Origin: Dendrobium chrysotoxum
Taxonomy: Eukaryota; Streptophyta; Magnoliopsida; Asparagales; Orchidaceae
DNA length: 64,000 nt
Direction of reading: 5' to 3'
Assembly: GCA_019925795.1 (NCBI GenBank)
Contig: CM034307.1
Span: 37,349,201-37,413,200 of the forward strand
Translations under genes and position numbers: made by a program
In this document: piece by piece, positions 33,830-47,400 of the stretch
How positions within the stretch are numbered: position 1 is the first letter of the stretch
Layout: every line of letters begins with the position of its first letter
Notes under the pieces: generated by a model
Databases searched by the model: none
Seen by the model: the letters and a program-made list of their open reading frames with translations, nothing else
What the model was told of the DNA's origin: nothing

Positions 33830-34345
33830 TACTATAAATGTGGAAAATTTTTAGTTATCCATAGTACTTATTGATCCGAGTGCAGGTCAACATGATAAAT
33901 ATAAAGACTCTCACATAACTTAGAGTTGATACACTTAAGCTCTCCACTGATAAGTTTGTATTGCGTAAGTTCAACGAAAAGGACGAGAAGGCTTTAGGTC
34001 AATCACCCTTCTTCTAGAGATAGGAGAGCTGAAAATAGAAGCAAAATTTTATATAATCAATTCAACAATATCCTTCAATGTACTCCTAGGTAGGCCCTGG
34101 ATCCATGAGTATAGGATGGTTCCATCTACCCTACACTAATGCATCAAGTATCAATAAGATGACTTTGAGTAAGAAATCAAGGGTGATCTGCAACCATTCT
34201 CAATTCATGAGATTAAGATCTACGAGGATACCACATACTATGCACCCAAAGGGTCCACTGCCTATTTTAAGGGAGAGCTCAAAAGTAAAGAGCAGAAAGC
34301 ATATGAACAAAGTTCAAAAGGAAATCAAAAGTTAAAAGAAAATCA
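33830..34345 (+). pseudogene. Ogre protease of G
   Basis: Retroviral-type aspartic protease. VLIDPSAG near 33870 stands where Tat elements have the catalytic ID(P/G)GS motif. Further on, LRVDTLKLS and the signature FNVLLGRPWIHEYRMVPSTL near 34070-34130 are well preserved and typical of Tat/Ogre proteases. Stops split the frame. Confidence 0.75.
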
Positions 34346-35280
34346 AAAGTCAAAAGAAGAAAAAGTCAAAAATTAAAAAAGATAAAAATCAGATAGTGAA
34401 GACGATGTTGAGGGTGTGATCTTCAGGCCTCCAAACAGTTTAACTCAAAGAAGTGAGAGGATTTCCCAAAGAGCATATGGTCAAGGTAATGCTCCATTTG
34501 AAAAGAGAATACCTCTGATGTACATTGAATTGGAACCAAGTTTCAATGTGGAATCAAAAGTACGGGGTGCAAGAATTCCTTTTGACTATCAAAAAAATAA
34601 ATCCTCCTCCAAAGTTTGATCTGACTTTAGAATAAGATAGTGACCTAGAGGGTGATGATTCAAAAGTTCCAAGTAACGAGCCTGAATTAACCATATATAA
34701 AAAGATTAATAGGAGAATTAAAGCCTTAACTTTAACCCCACCATCTGTCGACAGTGTCTCAGGGATAGTGACTAAGGATGCTCCTAACTTAGATGGTGAA
34801 GTAAGGAAAGTCTAGAAGTTATTCCCTATCTCCGCCTCCTCAAGGAATGAAGAGGATGTAATCTTTAAGGAGGCAAATTTCAACAAATTAATAGAATTAC
34901 CTTTTAACTACTTTTTTGTTGGTTTTAGAAATCTTATCTCTAAGGTTTCATGCCAAGTCAATGGATTAAGGGTCAAGCTATATACCACGAGAATATCTGA
35001 CATATAAAAAATAAAAAAAAATAGATAAGTGGTTTTGGCTTTGGTAACATTAGTTTATTTGACGATGATGAATATTATTTAATGATGACTAATCATCCTG
35101 AATCTAAGAATGTCCCTACTAAATTTATAGATCCCCACAATAAATTTTGTTTGGAGACTACAGACGACTCTGATGAACTTCAAGTTTGGGATGCACCCCC
35201 TGAATTTAAAGAATAAATTAAATTGACAGTTGATGAATAAAAAAAAATTAACTTTAGAATAGAGGATGACCCTCGCCACA
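34346..35280 (+). other. PR-RT linker of G
   Basis: Low-complexity Lys-rich start (34310-34395, repeated AATCAAAAGTCAAAAG), then a 67-codon open piece (34416-34619) and acidic segments. Ogre elements are known to have an intron around the PR-RT boundary. I see no donor/acceptor pair I would defend in this decayed copy. Confidence 0.45.
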
Positions 35281-36000
35281 CTTTCATAAGCTCTTTATTG
35301 AGTGAGAATGAGTCTAAGGATCTAATTCAACTTTTTTTCATGTTTAAGGATTTCTTCGATTGTACATATGAAGAGATGCTGGTCTTGTCCACCGACGTAG
35401 TAGTTCAGAGTTAGAATCTGACATGATGCTATTCCTTTTAAGAAAGCTCCCAGATGCATGCTTCTAGAAATCAACCAACAAGTCATTTTTGAAGTCAAGA
35501 AAATAGCTGAGGCTAGATTTATTCGAGAGGAATAATATCCCTCTTTGGTCGCCAATATTGTGCAAGTTCAAAAGAAGAATAGTCAAATTCGGGTCTATGT
35601 TGACTTTAGGGATCTGAATAAGGCGTATTCCAATAATGAATTTCCTTTACTTATACCAGAACATATGGTAGACATTGCCTCTTTGTATGTTATTTTCTCC
35701 TTTATGGATGGCTCATCTGGTTATAACCAAATCAAGATGGTCTCAAAAGATGAGAGAAACACTACATTCAGAACCCCCATAGGAATCTTTTATTATAAGG
35801 TGATATCATTCGGCCTTAAAAATGCTGGTGTAACCTACCAATAGGCCATGACTCGAATCTTTAATGACTTAATTCATAATTAAGTTTAATGCTACATCAA
35901 TGATTTGGTTGTCAATAGGTAAGTCAAAGTGGCTCACCTTTATGACTTAAGAATTATCTTCGAGCAGTTGCGCCCCTATGACCTTAAGATAAATTCCTTG
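35281..36000 (+). pseudogene. Ogre reverse transcriptase of G
   Basis: Gypsy RT. Upstream palm motifs: FKDFFDCTYEEM and PSLVANIVQVQKKN. A 99-codon open frame (35545-35844) has RVYVDFRDLNKAY, the first catalytic aspartate in FSFMDGSSGYNQI, FRTPIG and FGLKNAGVTYQ. The catalytic YVDD is YIND near 35895, so the copy is dead. Several stops (for example Gln to stop at about 35842). Confidence 0.85.
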
Positions 36001-36576
36001 AATTGCACTTTTGGCATCTCTTCAGAAATTTTTTAGGTTTTGTAGTGAGGAACCACGAAATTGAAATTGAACCTGTCAAAATTGAAGCCATCTTAAATAT
36101 GCCACCTCCTAAGAGCCTTACTCAACTTAAGTCTTTTCAGGGTAGACTGACATATATAAGAAGATTCATTTCTAACATCTCTAGAAGATGTCAACCTTTC
36201 TTCATCCTGGCTAAAAAGGATGCCAAATCCATATATGACGAGAAAGGTCAAACTTCCTTCAAAAATATCAAGCAATACCAATCAAATTTGCTAGTTTTTG
36301 GCAGCCCCTATTATAGGGAAACCTCTAATCCTACAATGTGGCCCTCGATGAGTCTCTTTGTGCCGTACTAGCTCAAGTCAATGACGAAGGAAAAGAGAAT
36401 GCTCTCAACTACCTGAGTCAAAAACTTCTCCCTATGAAATTTGTTATCCTTCAATCAAGAAGCATTATCTTGCTTTAGTTTTTACAACCTAAAAGCTAAG
36501 GCATTACATGTTTTCTCAACAGGTAAACTTGATTTCCAATGTCAATCCCTTGTAATATCTTATGATCAGACCTATA
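36001..36576 (+). pseudogene. Ogre RNase H of G, first part
   Basis: After RT: the LNCTFGI connection, PPPKSLTQLKSFQGRLTYIRRFI, the start of RNase H (AVLAQVNDEGKENALNYLS-like, in shifted frames) and KKHYLALVFTT.KLRHYMF. The domain is cut at 36577 by solo LTR C and continues at 38276. Confidence 0.75.
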
Positions 36577-38275
36577 TGAAAGTTCGTGAGGGGTGTTAAA
36601 CCCTATAGAACTAGTCTCAAGGCTAACCAAGAGAGGGGGTGAATTGGATAATTAAAAACTTCTTTAAACAAAAAGAAAAAACTTTTTCTATCTTGCAGTG
36701 AAAATGAATTAAATCAATAATAAAAAGATAAATCAAAGATTTTACCCAAGCAATTAATCGCAGAAAAATAAAGTGCAAAAAATAATTAGAAAGAACACAC
36801 TAGAATTTATAGTGGTTCGGTCCAACCTGACCTACGTCCACTCCTAGAACCTCCTATTCCAGGTATTGCACTAAACCTTTAGTGACTCTCCTTTATGCCC
36901 CACAGTAAGGCAGAGAAGCCCTTATAAAATCTATTCCACCCACCCCCCCCCCCCCCCCGGGTGCGGTAGAGAACCTAAAATCCTTTTCACCCTCCTGGTG
37001 AGGCAGAGAACCTGAAATCCTTTTTCACCCTCCTGGTAAAGGCAAAAAACCTGGTCCTTTGATACCAAAGAGATCTTCTTCTTCCCAAAACTTCCCTCAA
37101 GATAAACCTTGAATCTAATGGTACTAAGGTGCAAGCTTGTCGGAGCATTCGTGTAAAACCCCCTCCACACTCCCTTGAAATCCCCTCCAAGGAACTTCTC
37201 CCTCTTTCAAACTCCACCTTTCCTCTCTCCCTTTCAAGGCTCTCTCTTCAAGTTTTCTCTAAAAAAATGAAGCCTCAATGGCTGCCAAAGACACTTACCA
37301 AGTGCATTGAAAAGGCTTAAATAGAGGGCTTTAAAAAATCCTAAAAATTAATTTTGGTGGCGAAGATCATCCAAGATGATCATAGGATCATCCAGGATGA
37401 TGTGCTTAAATAAAGGGCTTCAGAAAATCCTAAAAACTCAATTCTATCATCAAATATCATCCAGTATGATCTAAGGATCATTTAGGATGATGTGCAGAAT
37501 TTGAACTAATAGTCCTGGATGATCTCCGTACAGTCCAAAACGATCAGTTCAACTTTTTACAGATTATCCAGTACGATATTGGAGATCGTCTAGGATGATT
37601 AGAAGAAAAATTATGGTATTTCATCTGGGAGGGTATAGGAAAATTAAATAGGTTGGCAAACATCATCTAGTATGATATACAGATCGTCTAAGATGATCTG
37701 ATTAAATAATTTCAACCATAATTAGTCCCCTAATCATAAGATCAATTTAGGCATGATTTATATTGATCGTCCAGTATGATGGATATCATCCTGGATGATT
37801 AGAATAAAATTTGAATCTTAAAACCTTACCTAAAATATCATTAATGGCTAATTTTCATGATCATTAAGGATCATCCTAGACCATTAAAATTGTCTAGTAT
37901 GATTAGTACAATGAGCTGATCATCCTGGACGATCTAAATCATCCAGTACAATTAGTTCAAAAATTGAACATCTGGTTTTGACTTGATCTCACTCTCTTGA
38001 GTGTGTGTATGTATGGTCACCAAACTAGCAAACACCTTTATAGAACTTGACTCAACAAATCAAAAGTTACATTAATGAATATTACAGACTCTTTATAGCA
38101 TAACCTATTCTACCCAATCTTAAACTCTGATTCTTCAATGGATGGTGCATGGTGTTCATAAAATGTTAGTATGCACACAAACAAGTATGAAATGAAAATA
38201 CTAGGAGACATAAAGATGTGAGCCATAATATTTGTTATCATCAAAAATATAAACTTGTGAGCTCGAGTCGCAACA
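36577..38275 (-). mobile_element. Solo LTR C of the copia A family (1699 bp)
   Basis: Minus-strand LTR with ends TGTTGCGACTC (38275) and CTTTCA (36577), flanked by CTATA (36572-36576) and CTAAA (38276-38280), a 5-bp duplication with one mismatch. It contains dyad doublets with the family's 21-bp spacing (for example 37373/37394), a 40-bp repeat of AGAGAACCT.AAATCCTTTT type (36970-37060), a poly-C run at 36940-36958 and the LTR-end motif shared with A and B. No internal region, so LTR-LTR recombination removed the rest. Confidence 0.88.
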
Positions 38276-38400
38276 CTAAATTATCAGGACATCTGGCATA
38301 ATGGTCTATGATATTATTTCAATTTGAAATAACTTTAATTCCCATATGTGATGTGAAAGGATGGGTCGTTGCTAACTTCCTTATGGCACATCTGCTACTA
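38276..38400 (+). pseudogene. Ogre RNase H of G, continuation
   Basis: Resumes after solo LTR C with LSGHLA.WSMIL.QFEIT, the segment that in Tat/gypsy pol follows ISN.NPL.YLM left at 36560. This shows the insertion split one domain. Confidence 0.7.
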
Positions 38401-38440
38401 GCGAAATCTCCTCTAAATGATGATTTACTTGATGAATAAA

Positions 38441-38935
38441 TCATAAGTTTTGAGGAATCCAGTGATTGTGTGTGGGAATTATATTTTGATGGTGTGGCAT
38501 CCTTCTAGCGGGGGAATGCACAAAAATTTACTATTCCTAAAAAGCCAAAATTAGCCTAATTTTCATAAACCATATAAGGAAATGATGTACTTTTCCTACT
38601 ACTTATTAGATCCTTGCACAAATAATAAGGCTGAGTATGAATCTCTAATAATTGGCCTAGAACTTATAATCTTGATGGAGATTAAATAGATTAAGATCTT
38701 TAGTGACTCTCAACTGGTGATCAATTAGATTGTAGGGACCTATAAGGTTTTGAATCCTAATCTCCTGAAATACCACCAGTACACCAGTCACCTGCTAAAG
38801 AAAATTTTTATTGTAATTATATATAAGATTCCCCGTGGAAGTAATTCTACAGTGGTTACCCTAGTAAAGCTTTCAAAAGAATTTGTTTGTCCAGAAGAAG
38901 ATTCCATTCATGTAGACATTCAAGGTTGTTAGGTC
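38441..38935 (+). pseudogene. Second, archaeal-type RNase H (aRH) of G
   Basis: Extra RNase H downstream of the normal one, the hallmark of Tat-group gypsy elements. Visible across frames: ELYFDGVAS (first Asp), CTNNKAEYESLIIGLEL (Glu), FSDSQLVINQIVGTYK (third Asp), IPRGSNS. A 60-codon open piece is 38750-38932. Several stops. The acidic residues themselves are kept. Confidence 0.8.
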
Positions 38936-38989
38936 TTACCTGCTATAGATTTGGACACATCAGTAAGAAATCTTCCCAGATCCTATCTG

Positions 38990-40265
38990 CCTCTTCAGCG
39001 ATTGATGAAGAAGGTGATTGAAGACAATCGCTAATCAATTTCCTTCAAGAAGGCAAGCTCCCTTATGTTAGGCCCCTTGCCAATCAAACCAAGAAACATG
39101 CCCTATCATATGCACTAGTAAAAAAAACATTATACCGTTAATTATTTGATCAGATGTGGCTCCATTTTCTAGATAAATGAGAGGCCCTGAAGATTATAAA
39201 TGAGGTCCATGCCAGACTATGCCATGCTCATCAGTCAGGTCATAAGATGAAAATGAAATAAAAAAATATGGATACTATTGGCCTATGATGATTGATGATT
39301 ACATAAATATTATAAAACATTATCATCATTGCCAAGTACATGGTGTGATTTTACATTAGCCGATTAACACGTTGCATCCCACTATAGCTTCATGGCCTTC
39401 GAAAGTTAGGGCATGGATATTATCGGGACTATTGACTTTCCTTCTTCAAGCGGTCATTGCTATATTTTAGTAGTACTTTTCAAAGTGGGCAGAATGAAAT
39501 TCCCCTACACAATATAATATCATACCATGTCATGAAGCACTTTCATTATCATATTGTATATTGATTCAATGTACCCCATGGAATTATATCTGATAATGGG
39601 TTAACCTTCAAGTCTACAAAAATTAATAATTTAACAAACCACGATGGTATTAATTGGAGATACTCTATAATCTATTACCCACGAATTAATGGGTTGGTTG
39701 AGGCCTTCAACAAAACTCTAGTGTAAATCATTAAAAAGAGCTTGGATAATAATAAGTATCAATGGGATGAGAGGTTGGTGGAAGCCTTTTAGGCCTATCA
39801 GACCACTTATAGGACCCCAACCCAATCCACTCTATTCATATTAGTGTATGGGTCCTAGGCTATACTCCTTCTAGAAGTACAATTTTTTTTTGCTCAGAAT
39901 TATAATCCATAATCAAATCATGACAGAAAAAATGCACCACTCTAGCTAAAAGAGCTTGAAGGCCTTGAAGAGTGTCATCTCCAAGCTCAACAAAATTTAG
40001 AGTTGTACAAAGTCTGAATCGTTTAAGCTCATAATAAGTTAGTGCGACCTAAAACCTTCCAAGTAGGAGACTTGGTCTTGGTTCTTTGGAGGTCTATCTT
40101 AGCTCACCGAATAATATGTGGGAAGTTTGAATGAACCTAGGAAGGACATTTTATCAAAGAGATTGTATACAAAGAAGGCTCATACCAGCTAGTTGATTGT
40201 AAAGGAAATCGCCCAATGTTGCTAGTCAAAGGTCATTTCCTCAAAAAAATACTATACTTGATATA
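38990..40265 (+). pseudogene. Ogre integrase of G
   Basis: Integrase with zinc-finger remnants (ARLCHAHQSGHKM, then HHCQVHG), a core with all three acidic residues traceable across frames (MDIIG near 39410, ISDNGLTFKS near 39590, INGLVEAFNKTL near 39700), then RTPTQSTLF, PRTFQ-like VGDLVLV and the C-terminal GSYQLVDCKGN..LVKGHFLKK block. It ends at a stop near 40263. No chromodomain seen. Many stops. Confidence 0.8.
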
Positions 40266-40360
40266 GCTCAACTTTCAAATCAATAAAAAGTTCTTCAAGT
40301 TTTGAATTCAATTGCATCAATTTTATTTAAATCTAAAATTCTAGAATCCAATTTTCTTCT

Positions 40361-41330
40361 CCTTAAGGATAGATACGAGTCATCATGCTTTCTTTCCTTA
40401 GAATCAGACATCCTAGTGATGGAGTATGCCCTCTATAGCACCATCCTAGTCTCAAATTCCAAATCGATCCTTTATGGGAAGCAATGCTTCCTTCCCATAT
40501 AATCATCCAATTTTCTTTTTTGTAAGGATAGATATGAGCCATCATACTTTCTTTCCTCAGGATTAGATCTACTAGTGATGGAGCATACCCTTCGTGGCAC
40601 CATCCTAATTTCGTTATCTGTAAATTAATTCCTCATTCAAGTTCAAATCCATTAGTAATGGAGCACCCCTTTATCGCACCATCCTAACTTCAAATTCTAA
40701 ATTCAATCCTCTATGACAATCAATGCTTCCTTCTCACATAATCTTTCAATTTTCTTTTCCTTAAGGACAGATGTGAGTCATCATGCTTTCTTTCCTTAGG
40801 ATTAGATGTTTTAGTGATAGAGCACGCCCTTTATGGCACCATCCTAATTTCAAATTCCAGATTCGATCCTCTATGGGAAGCAATGCTTCCTTCCCACATG
40901 ATGTTCCAGCTTTCTTTTCCTTAAGGACAGATGTAAGTCATCGTGCTTTCTTTCCTTAGGACTAAATATTTTCATAATGGAGCACACCCTCTGTGGTACC
41001 ATCCTAATTTCAAATCCATACCTGATCCTCTATGGGAAGTAATGCTTATTCCCACATAATTATCTAATTTTCTCTTCCTTAAGGTTAGGTTTAAGTCCTT
41101 CTTCTTCCTTGCCTTAAGTTTAGAGCTACTAGTGGTGGAGTATGCCTTTTATGGAACCATCCTAGTTTCAACTTCAATCCCAGAATGCAGTCTTCTTTTC
41201 CTTAAGGATAGTATAAGTCTCTATGTTTTCTTCCTTTAGGATTAGACCTACTAGTTGTAGAGTATACCCTTCGGGGCACTACCCTAGTGTCAAATCAATC
41301 TCGAGTCTCTAGGGTTAGGTTTTCTTCTTT
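40361..41330 (+). repeat. 160-bp tandem repeats in 3' UTR of G
   Basis: Six to seven units of about 160 bp, each beginning near CCTTAAGGATAGAT: 40361, about 40519, (partial, about 40640), 40759, 40919, 41077, 41200. Each contains ATGGAGCATACCCT and CACCATCCTA blocks. Tandem repeats between INT and the 3' LTR are a known feature of Ogre/Tat elements and a known seed of satellite DNA. Confidence 0.88.
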
Positions 41331-41410
41331 CTTTAGAATCAAAATCCTAGATTTTACCTTTCTATTCGATCAACGTCAAAATGTGCAATAGAACTTTATT
41401 CCACCACACA

Positions 41411-41425
41411 TTTTGGGGGTCTATT
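41411..41425 (+). other. Polypurine tract of G
   Basis: TTTTGGGGGTCTATT immediately before the right LTR start TGTTGACC. It is the priming site for plus-strand DNA and fixes the start of the 3' LTR. Confidence 0.8.
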
Positions 41426-44400
41426 TGTTGACCTCATTTTTATATAAGAACATCAGGATCCATCTAGACTTCCTTATATTGATATGATGATTGATAATCA
41501 TCCAGTTGTTAATCATCTAGACTTCAATTCAATCTTCAATCTAGACTTCAATTTAATTCTAAACCTAGACTTCAGTTTAATCCTTAATCCAAACCTTAAT
41601 CCAAACTTCAATCCAGACCTCAACCAGACTTCAATTAATCCATATCTCAGTTCAAACTTCAATCCAGAACTCAAGTACACTTTAATTCAATATTCAATCA
41701 CACTTCAATTTAACTTTCAATCATACTTCAATTTAATCTTCAATTAATCTTTAATTAAGCTTCAACTTTGTCTAATTAATCTCAATCATCCATTTAATTA
41801 TGATTGATATGAATAATTCAAATCTAGTCATTCAAATCCAGATCAAACCTAGAAATCCAGACCAAAACTCTAGGCTAAATGCCTTTGTCTTGAAACTCTT
41901 TTTGAGTGATTTTTCAATCACTTCAAAACTAAGTCAAATAACCTCTAATTCATGATCTATCATATGCATATTGATTAAGCATGTCCCTAGGGCCAACTCT
42001 CAAAATTCGAGCTCAATCTGAGACCTCAAGCCTTAGAAAATTGATTTTCAAAGACTGCAAATCCTTTAAATATTTACATCCTATGCCATTAGACATGCCA
42101 CTATGTGAAATTTGATCTCGGGGCTTTCCCCAAGACCCTTCATCATGTCCATAGCCTTTGCTATGACATGTTGAGTAATAAACTATATTTTGGTGGATCC
42201 AATTTGGCCCCCAGTTGACCAGGGGTGAAAATAACCAAAATGCCCCTTAAGGGCAAAATTGAAGTTTCATTCAAACTTTAATATGGCTCAATTAAATCAA
42301 ACCCTAAAACCTTCTCTAATGCATCCTAAGCAGCATTAGGAGTGCATTGGAACAAAATCCAGACCTTGGTCAAGCTTGGTTGATGAAGTCAACCTATTTT
42401 GATCAAACTACCCTTTAAGAGTTCAAATAGTCATTTCAATCCAAATGGCCTCACCTTTGCATGAGACCACATCCATTAAACTTAAAATATCATTTCAAAT
42501 CTATTAAGCCAAACCTAGGCCCTGGTTTAACTTTGTTGACCAAATCATCTTGGATTGACCAAATGGTCTCTTAAGGGTCTAAATGGTCATCTTGACCCGA
42601 ATGACCATTCTAACCCAAGAGACCACATCCATTGGTCTCCAATAATCAAATCAAACTTATTGAGCCCAAACCGAACCCCTAGTTTAACTTGGTTGACCAA
42701 ATTAACTAGGGTTGATAAGATCAACCATTAAACCATATTAACATTCAATCAAGTCTCAAATTTATTCTGAACTTCATTAAATTTTCCTTTTCAATCCCTT
42801 CAATGATTTAGATGTGATGGGTCATCCTTACCTAGTCATTAGTTGACCAAGTCAACTGAACTTGACTCTAATCAAATCAGGTCCAATTAGGCCTATATGT
42901 CACACATATCAATATCAAAATCTCCAACCTAATCAAGTTCTAAAAATCAGTCCATTTTATGGCTTGAACCCATTTAAACCATTGGTGAGGCAAAACCTAA
43001 TGGATTTAACCAAGTCAACTTATTTGAACTTGATCAAATCTCACCATACACCCATCAACTAGTTCACAAACTTAACCTCTCCCTTCAAACTTCTCTAAAT
43101 TCATTGCACCAGCAAATCAAACTCCCCATGGCCACCTCACTAATAAAGTTAACTTGTTGACTAGTCAAATAGTCAAAAAGTCATTTAAACTAGTTCAAGG
43201 CTATCAAACTACTTAAGCATTTGATTTTCCCTCCACTCTAAATGTCCCCAACCATTCAATCACCCTCTATAGAAGGTCCTTAAGTTAATCTTAAGCTCTA
43301 ATTTAATCCTAAATAACCCTTAATCACTCCCATGTGTAAGTGAAGACAAACAGGCGTTTACACCTAATTATCCTTGCTATTGTCCTTGCCCTTCCCTCCT
43401 AGTAACCCTAGGCTAGGTGTCAATCATCTTGGTAAACTACCAAAGCAATCTTGGCCATCCAAATTGCCTAGGGCATTTTAATAAGGGCAAAGAGACCAAA
43501 ATAAGCCTCATTTCAACTTAAGCACTATCTCTCTACTCAACCCTCCCAGACCCGAGACTTTTTTCATTTGAGCTCTCAATAATCCCCTCTCCATTTCCCA
43601 AGTCAAAACCAATCATTTAGACCTCTCCGGTGATGTAATTTCAGCCACATTGACCCCAAGTCCGTCCAACCTCAAGAGCTCTCAATCCACAGCCTTTCGG
43701 ACTGTGATTTCTACAAGGAAAACTTATGAGGATAGTTTACAAGCTCAGAGAATCAAAAAAATCTAAAATCCAATGGTTGGATTAGGAAAGAACTCAATCC
43801 CTAGGTTAAAACACTTAGAATTGTCAAACAGTGTAATCAAATCCCCCTGATTTTTGTTCACTTTTCAATCCATGTTTAAAATTTTTTCAAAAATGATTGA
43901 GCCATTTTCAGGAATAAATCATTTTTTGAATCTAGGGTTTAAGTTTCGGTTTACATGAACTGTACATGATTTGTGTCGTCGATCTGCTGATCAATAGTTC
44001 AAATCTTGCCATTCCATTTGGATTTAAAATCACAGATCTGATCGTGCTGCTAGTTTTTCTATATGCTCAATCTAAGCTACTAATTCAAAAATACGGATCA
44101 TCCGACGGTGCACGATGTGTACAGGCCCATTTAAGTAAAACCATGTGGGTCTCGCCGCCATTTTAATCAAGCGGCAATGATTACCCCACTGCAAAATCAT
44201 TACTAATATTGGTACGCCGCCACGCAATTTTGAATCCGCAAAATCTCTAGTTGTTGTGTGCCCCTATAGCCGCCAGCAATGTTGTTTTAAATATTAATTA
44301 ATTTTAATAATTTAAATACATTAAATTACCAAAAATTTTAAAAAATCATTAAAAAGTTATTTAAAATCTAAAATAAAGTATTTTATATCATTTTCTTCAG

Positions 44401-47400
44401 AATTTTGAGTACTTTAATTTAAAATTAAAATTACTTTAAAATATTTTATATTTTAAAGTAATTTTAAATATTAATTATTTAGGTATTTAATTAATATTTA
44501 ATTAAAAATAAATCCAAATGATTTTAAAATTTGAAGAAAATTATTTTAAGATATTTCTAAACTTCTATAATTTTTCCAAGATTAATTAAATTCTATTTTT
44601 TAATGATATTTCAAGTTTTTTTTTAATTTTAGGTTTATATTTTAATATGTAACTTTAGAAATTAATTTTAAATTATGTATATTTTTAATCCCATTGTGTG
44701 CATCTTGTCATTTTTAGAGATTTTAAACACAGAATATGTCATGGTTGAATTGATTCAATGGGGAGTGATCAATGAGAAATTATATTCGAATTAATCATTT
44801 ATTTATTTTTCAATCATTTGAGTAATCTTTTAAAGATTAAGAATGCACATGCACTTAGTTTTAAGGCTCTTGATTGATGTTGTGTGATTTCACTATGTTT
44901 ATGTTAAGGGTTAGTGACCTTGACTTAAAACCTACATAACATAGTGTCACTTAAGGACAATAATTAAGGACCCCTCTCAGAAATTTAGGAAAATTTTTAG
45001 AAAATAAATTTACATCCAATAGGGATGAAACTTGAAACACTTAAACTTAGTTACATCCCCTACCTTAGGATAAATTTTCATTAATTTTAAAAATCATTAA
45101 GTTAATTATTTAATTAATTCAAAGTTAATTCATTAATTAAGCTTGAAACTTCAAACAATTATAATAAATTCAAATTAAATCATAAAAATACAAATAATAT
45201 ATCAAATTGACCAAAATTAAACCCTTAACTCAAGAAAATTAAAATCCCCTTATCTCGACTTTAATTTTAAGTTTAATTTAACTTTTAATAAAAATTAATA
45301 TTTAATTAATTTAATTAATTAAAAATAATTAAAAATTTTTAAAATTTCTCAAATATTGAAAACACTCCCTTAAGTGATCTGTGACCTTTGGGAGTGATTT
45401 TAAGAAGTTTGGAGTCAATTTGGATCAAAATTATTAATACCTCCTTAATTAAAAATTTTAAAATTTTAATTAAATGGTCAAACTTTTAAAATTCATAATG
45501 AATTCCAAAAAATTCCAAATTGAGCAAACTCAAAGGCATTGCAGTTCATTTATAGTCTAATATTTATTAAAAATGTCAAACCATTATAAATAAGTTAAAG
45601 TTAAAAGGTCAACTATTTGGTCAACCGTATTTCAAATTTTAGTCAAAATTTTAAAAATTCATAACTTAATGTTAAAAATTCTTATTCCAGCAAACTTAAT
45701 GTCTAATTACATCTTAGGGTCTAGTATTTAGAAAAAAATCTTAAAATTTTAGAATTCAACTTAAATCAAAAAGTTAAATTTTGACACCTTAATTTGATGC
45801 ATTAAATAATTTAAGAAAAATTCTAAAATTCAATAATCAACATAAATTCCAAAAACCTTTAATTTACTTATCAAAACTAGCAACTAATCAATTAACTTAA
45901 AATTTATCTATCCTAACTTCAAACCCATTAAATTAACTCAATTATTATTAGTTACTATTAGGTAACCTGAGCCTATGAGGATATTAACTTTGCCCCAAGG
46001 AAGGTGAAATAAACTTCAGGGCCTTAGTATAAACAAAGGTAATAATCACTCAACACTTAAAATACATTTTACAATCAACATTAAAACATTATTTTTTAAA
46101 CTTAAACTAAAAACCCCTTAAGCCTTTCAACAAATCAAAACACTAGATAATTTTAACAAACTATCCAGCATACGACATATCCAAGTCACACAGCCTACTT
46201 TACACACTTTAGAAGATTTGCTAGGACAATCAACTCTAGTGTTAAGCTAGGCTGGTGTTTACTTTCTTGCTATTGTGTGCTGAGTTTTTCATGATTTTTA
46301 CTATATACTAGTTGCTAGAATTAAGTGATATGATTGTATATTTAAATGTTAATGCAATCTGTGAATTGATGTGATGGGTGTTAGATTATTCCTAGGTTAG
46401 TGATGATCTGGATGCTTACACAATCTTCTGTATGTGGCCATACTTATATATGGATATAAAATTAATAGGACAAAATTAAAACTTAATTAACAAATTATTT
46501 GCAGGTGCTAAGCATACTAAGCCCCCTTAAAATTAAGAAGAGTATAGCCTAGCATGTCTGTGATTTAATTTAATGCAAATATATAACTTCTTGGGATGTT
46601 AATATTAATTTTATTTGCTTAGGATAACCTTGTAGGTTGTATTTGAGACTAGTTTTTCTTTTAATTTTTAGTGTAATTTAATTCAAGTCAAGTGTTGTAA
46701 TGAAAAAATGATATTTGAGGTGGGATGCACATCCAACTTAGAGTCCAAAAAGGAGGGAACATCCCTTAAGTGAGAGTTTCCTTTCATTTAGATATCTAAA
46801 TTAGGATCATTTCAAATATCCAAAGAGAAAAGAAAAAGATATTCAGACCCGATGAATCCAAGGAGCTTTCAGAAGGATGAAGGAGTGAAGATAGTGAGGA
46901 ATCCCACTTTCAAAATCACTTGTGTCAGTCTTAGGAGTAAAATCTAGGTTATTGTTAATGGTACCCGGCCACTTTTAATTTTTGTAAACTCTGGGTTATA
47001 ATATTAAGTGGCACTTGTCATATGGACATTATATTCAATTTGATGATTTAATTAATTTATTTACATTGATTGTGCAATAGAAATGATATAATTTTCTATC
47101 ATTTTTTGATTGCCTGCCATTTTTAATTTAGCATAAAATAGTCAGAGGCTTGTAAGGGTACGCTAAAAAAATTCTTCTACTCAAATAATTTAAATGTTTA
47201 AGCTCATATAGAAACTCTAACATTTTAAGAAGCAAGCTCTGCATCACCAAGAGTTTTTCATGCATTCATATTGAATTCTTCTCCTCCTTGATAGGCACCT
47301 CCCCGTCAATGGGTTCTAGCAGACCATCTGACCTATTAAGGTGCAATTCTGCCAAGGGGATGTTGTGCAACCTCTCGAATAAAACCTATTTTTAAACCTA

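Noticed and set aside
40302..40502. 66-codon frame downstream of integrase
   Set aside because: Lies in the 160-bp tandem repeats of the 3' UTR and is not kept between units.
41484..41747. 87-codon Asn/Leu-repeat frame
   Set aside because: Product of the 11-12-bp minisatellite in the LTR; the left LTR copy does not keep it open.
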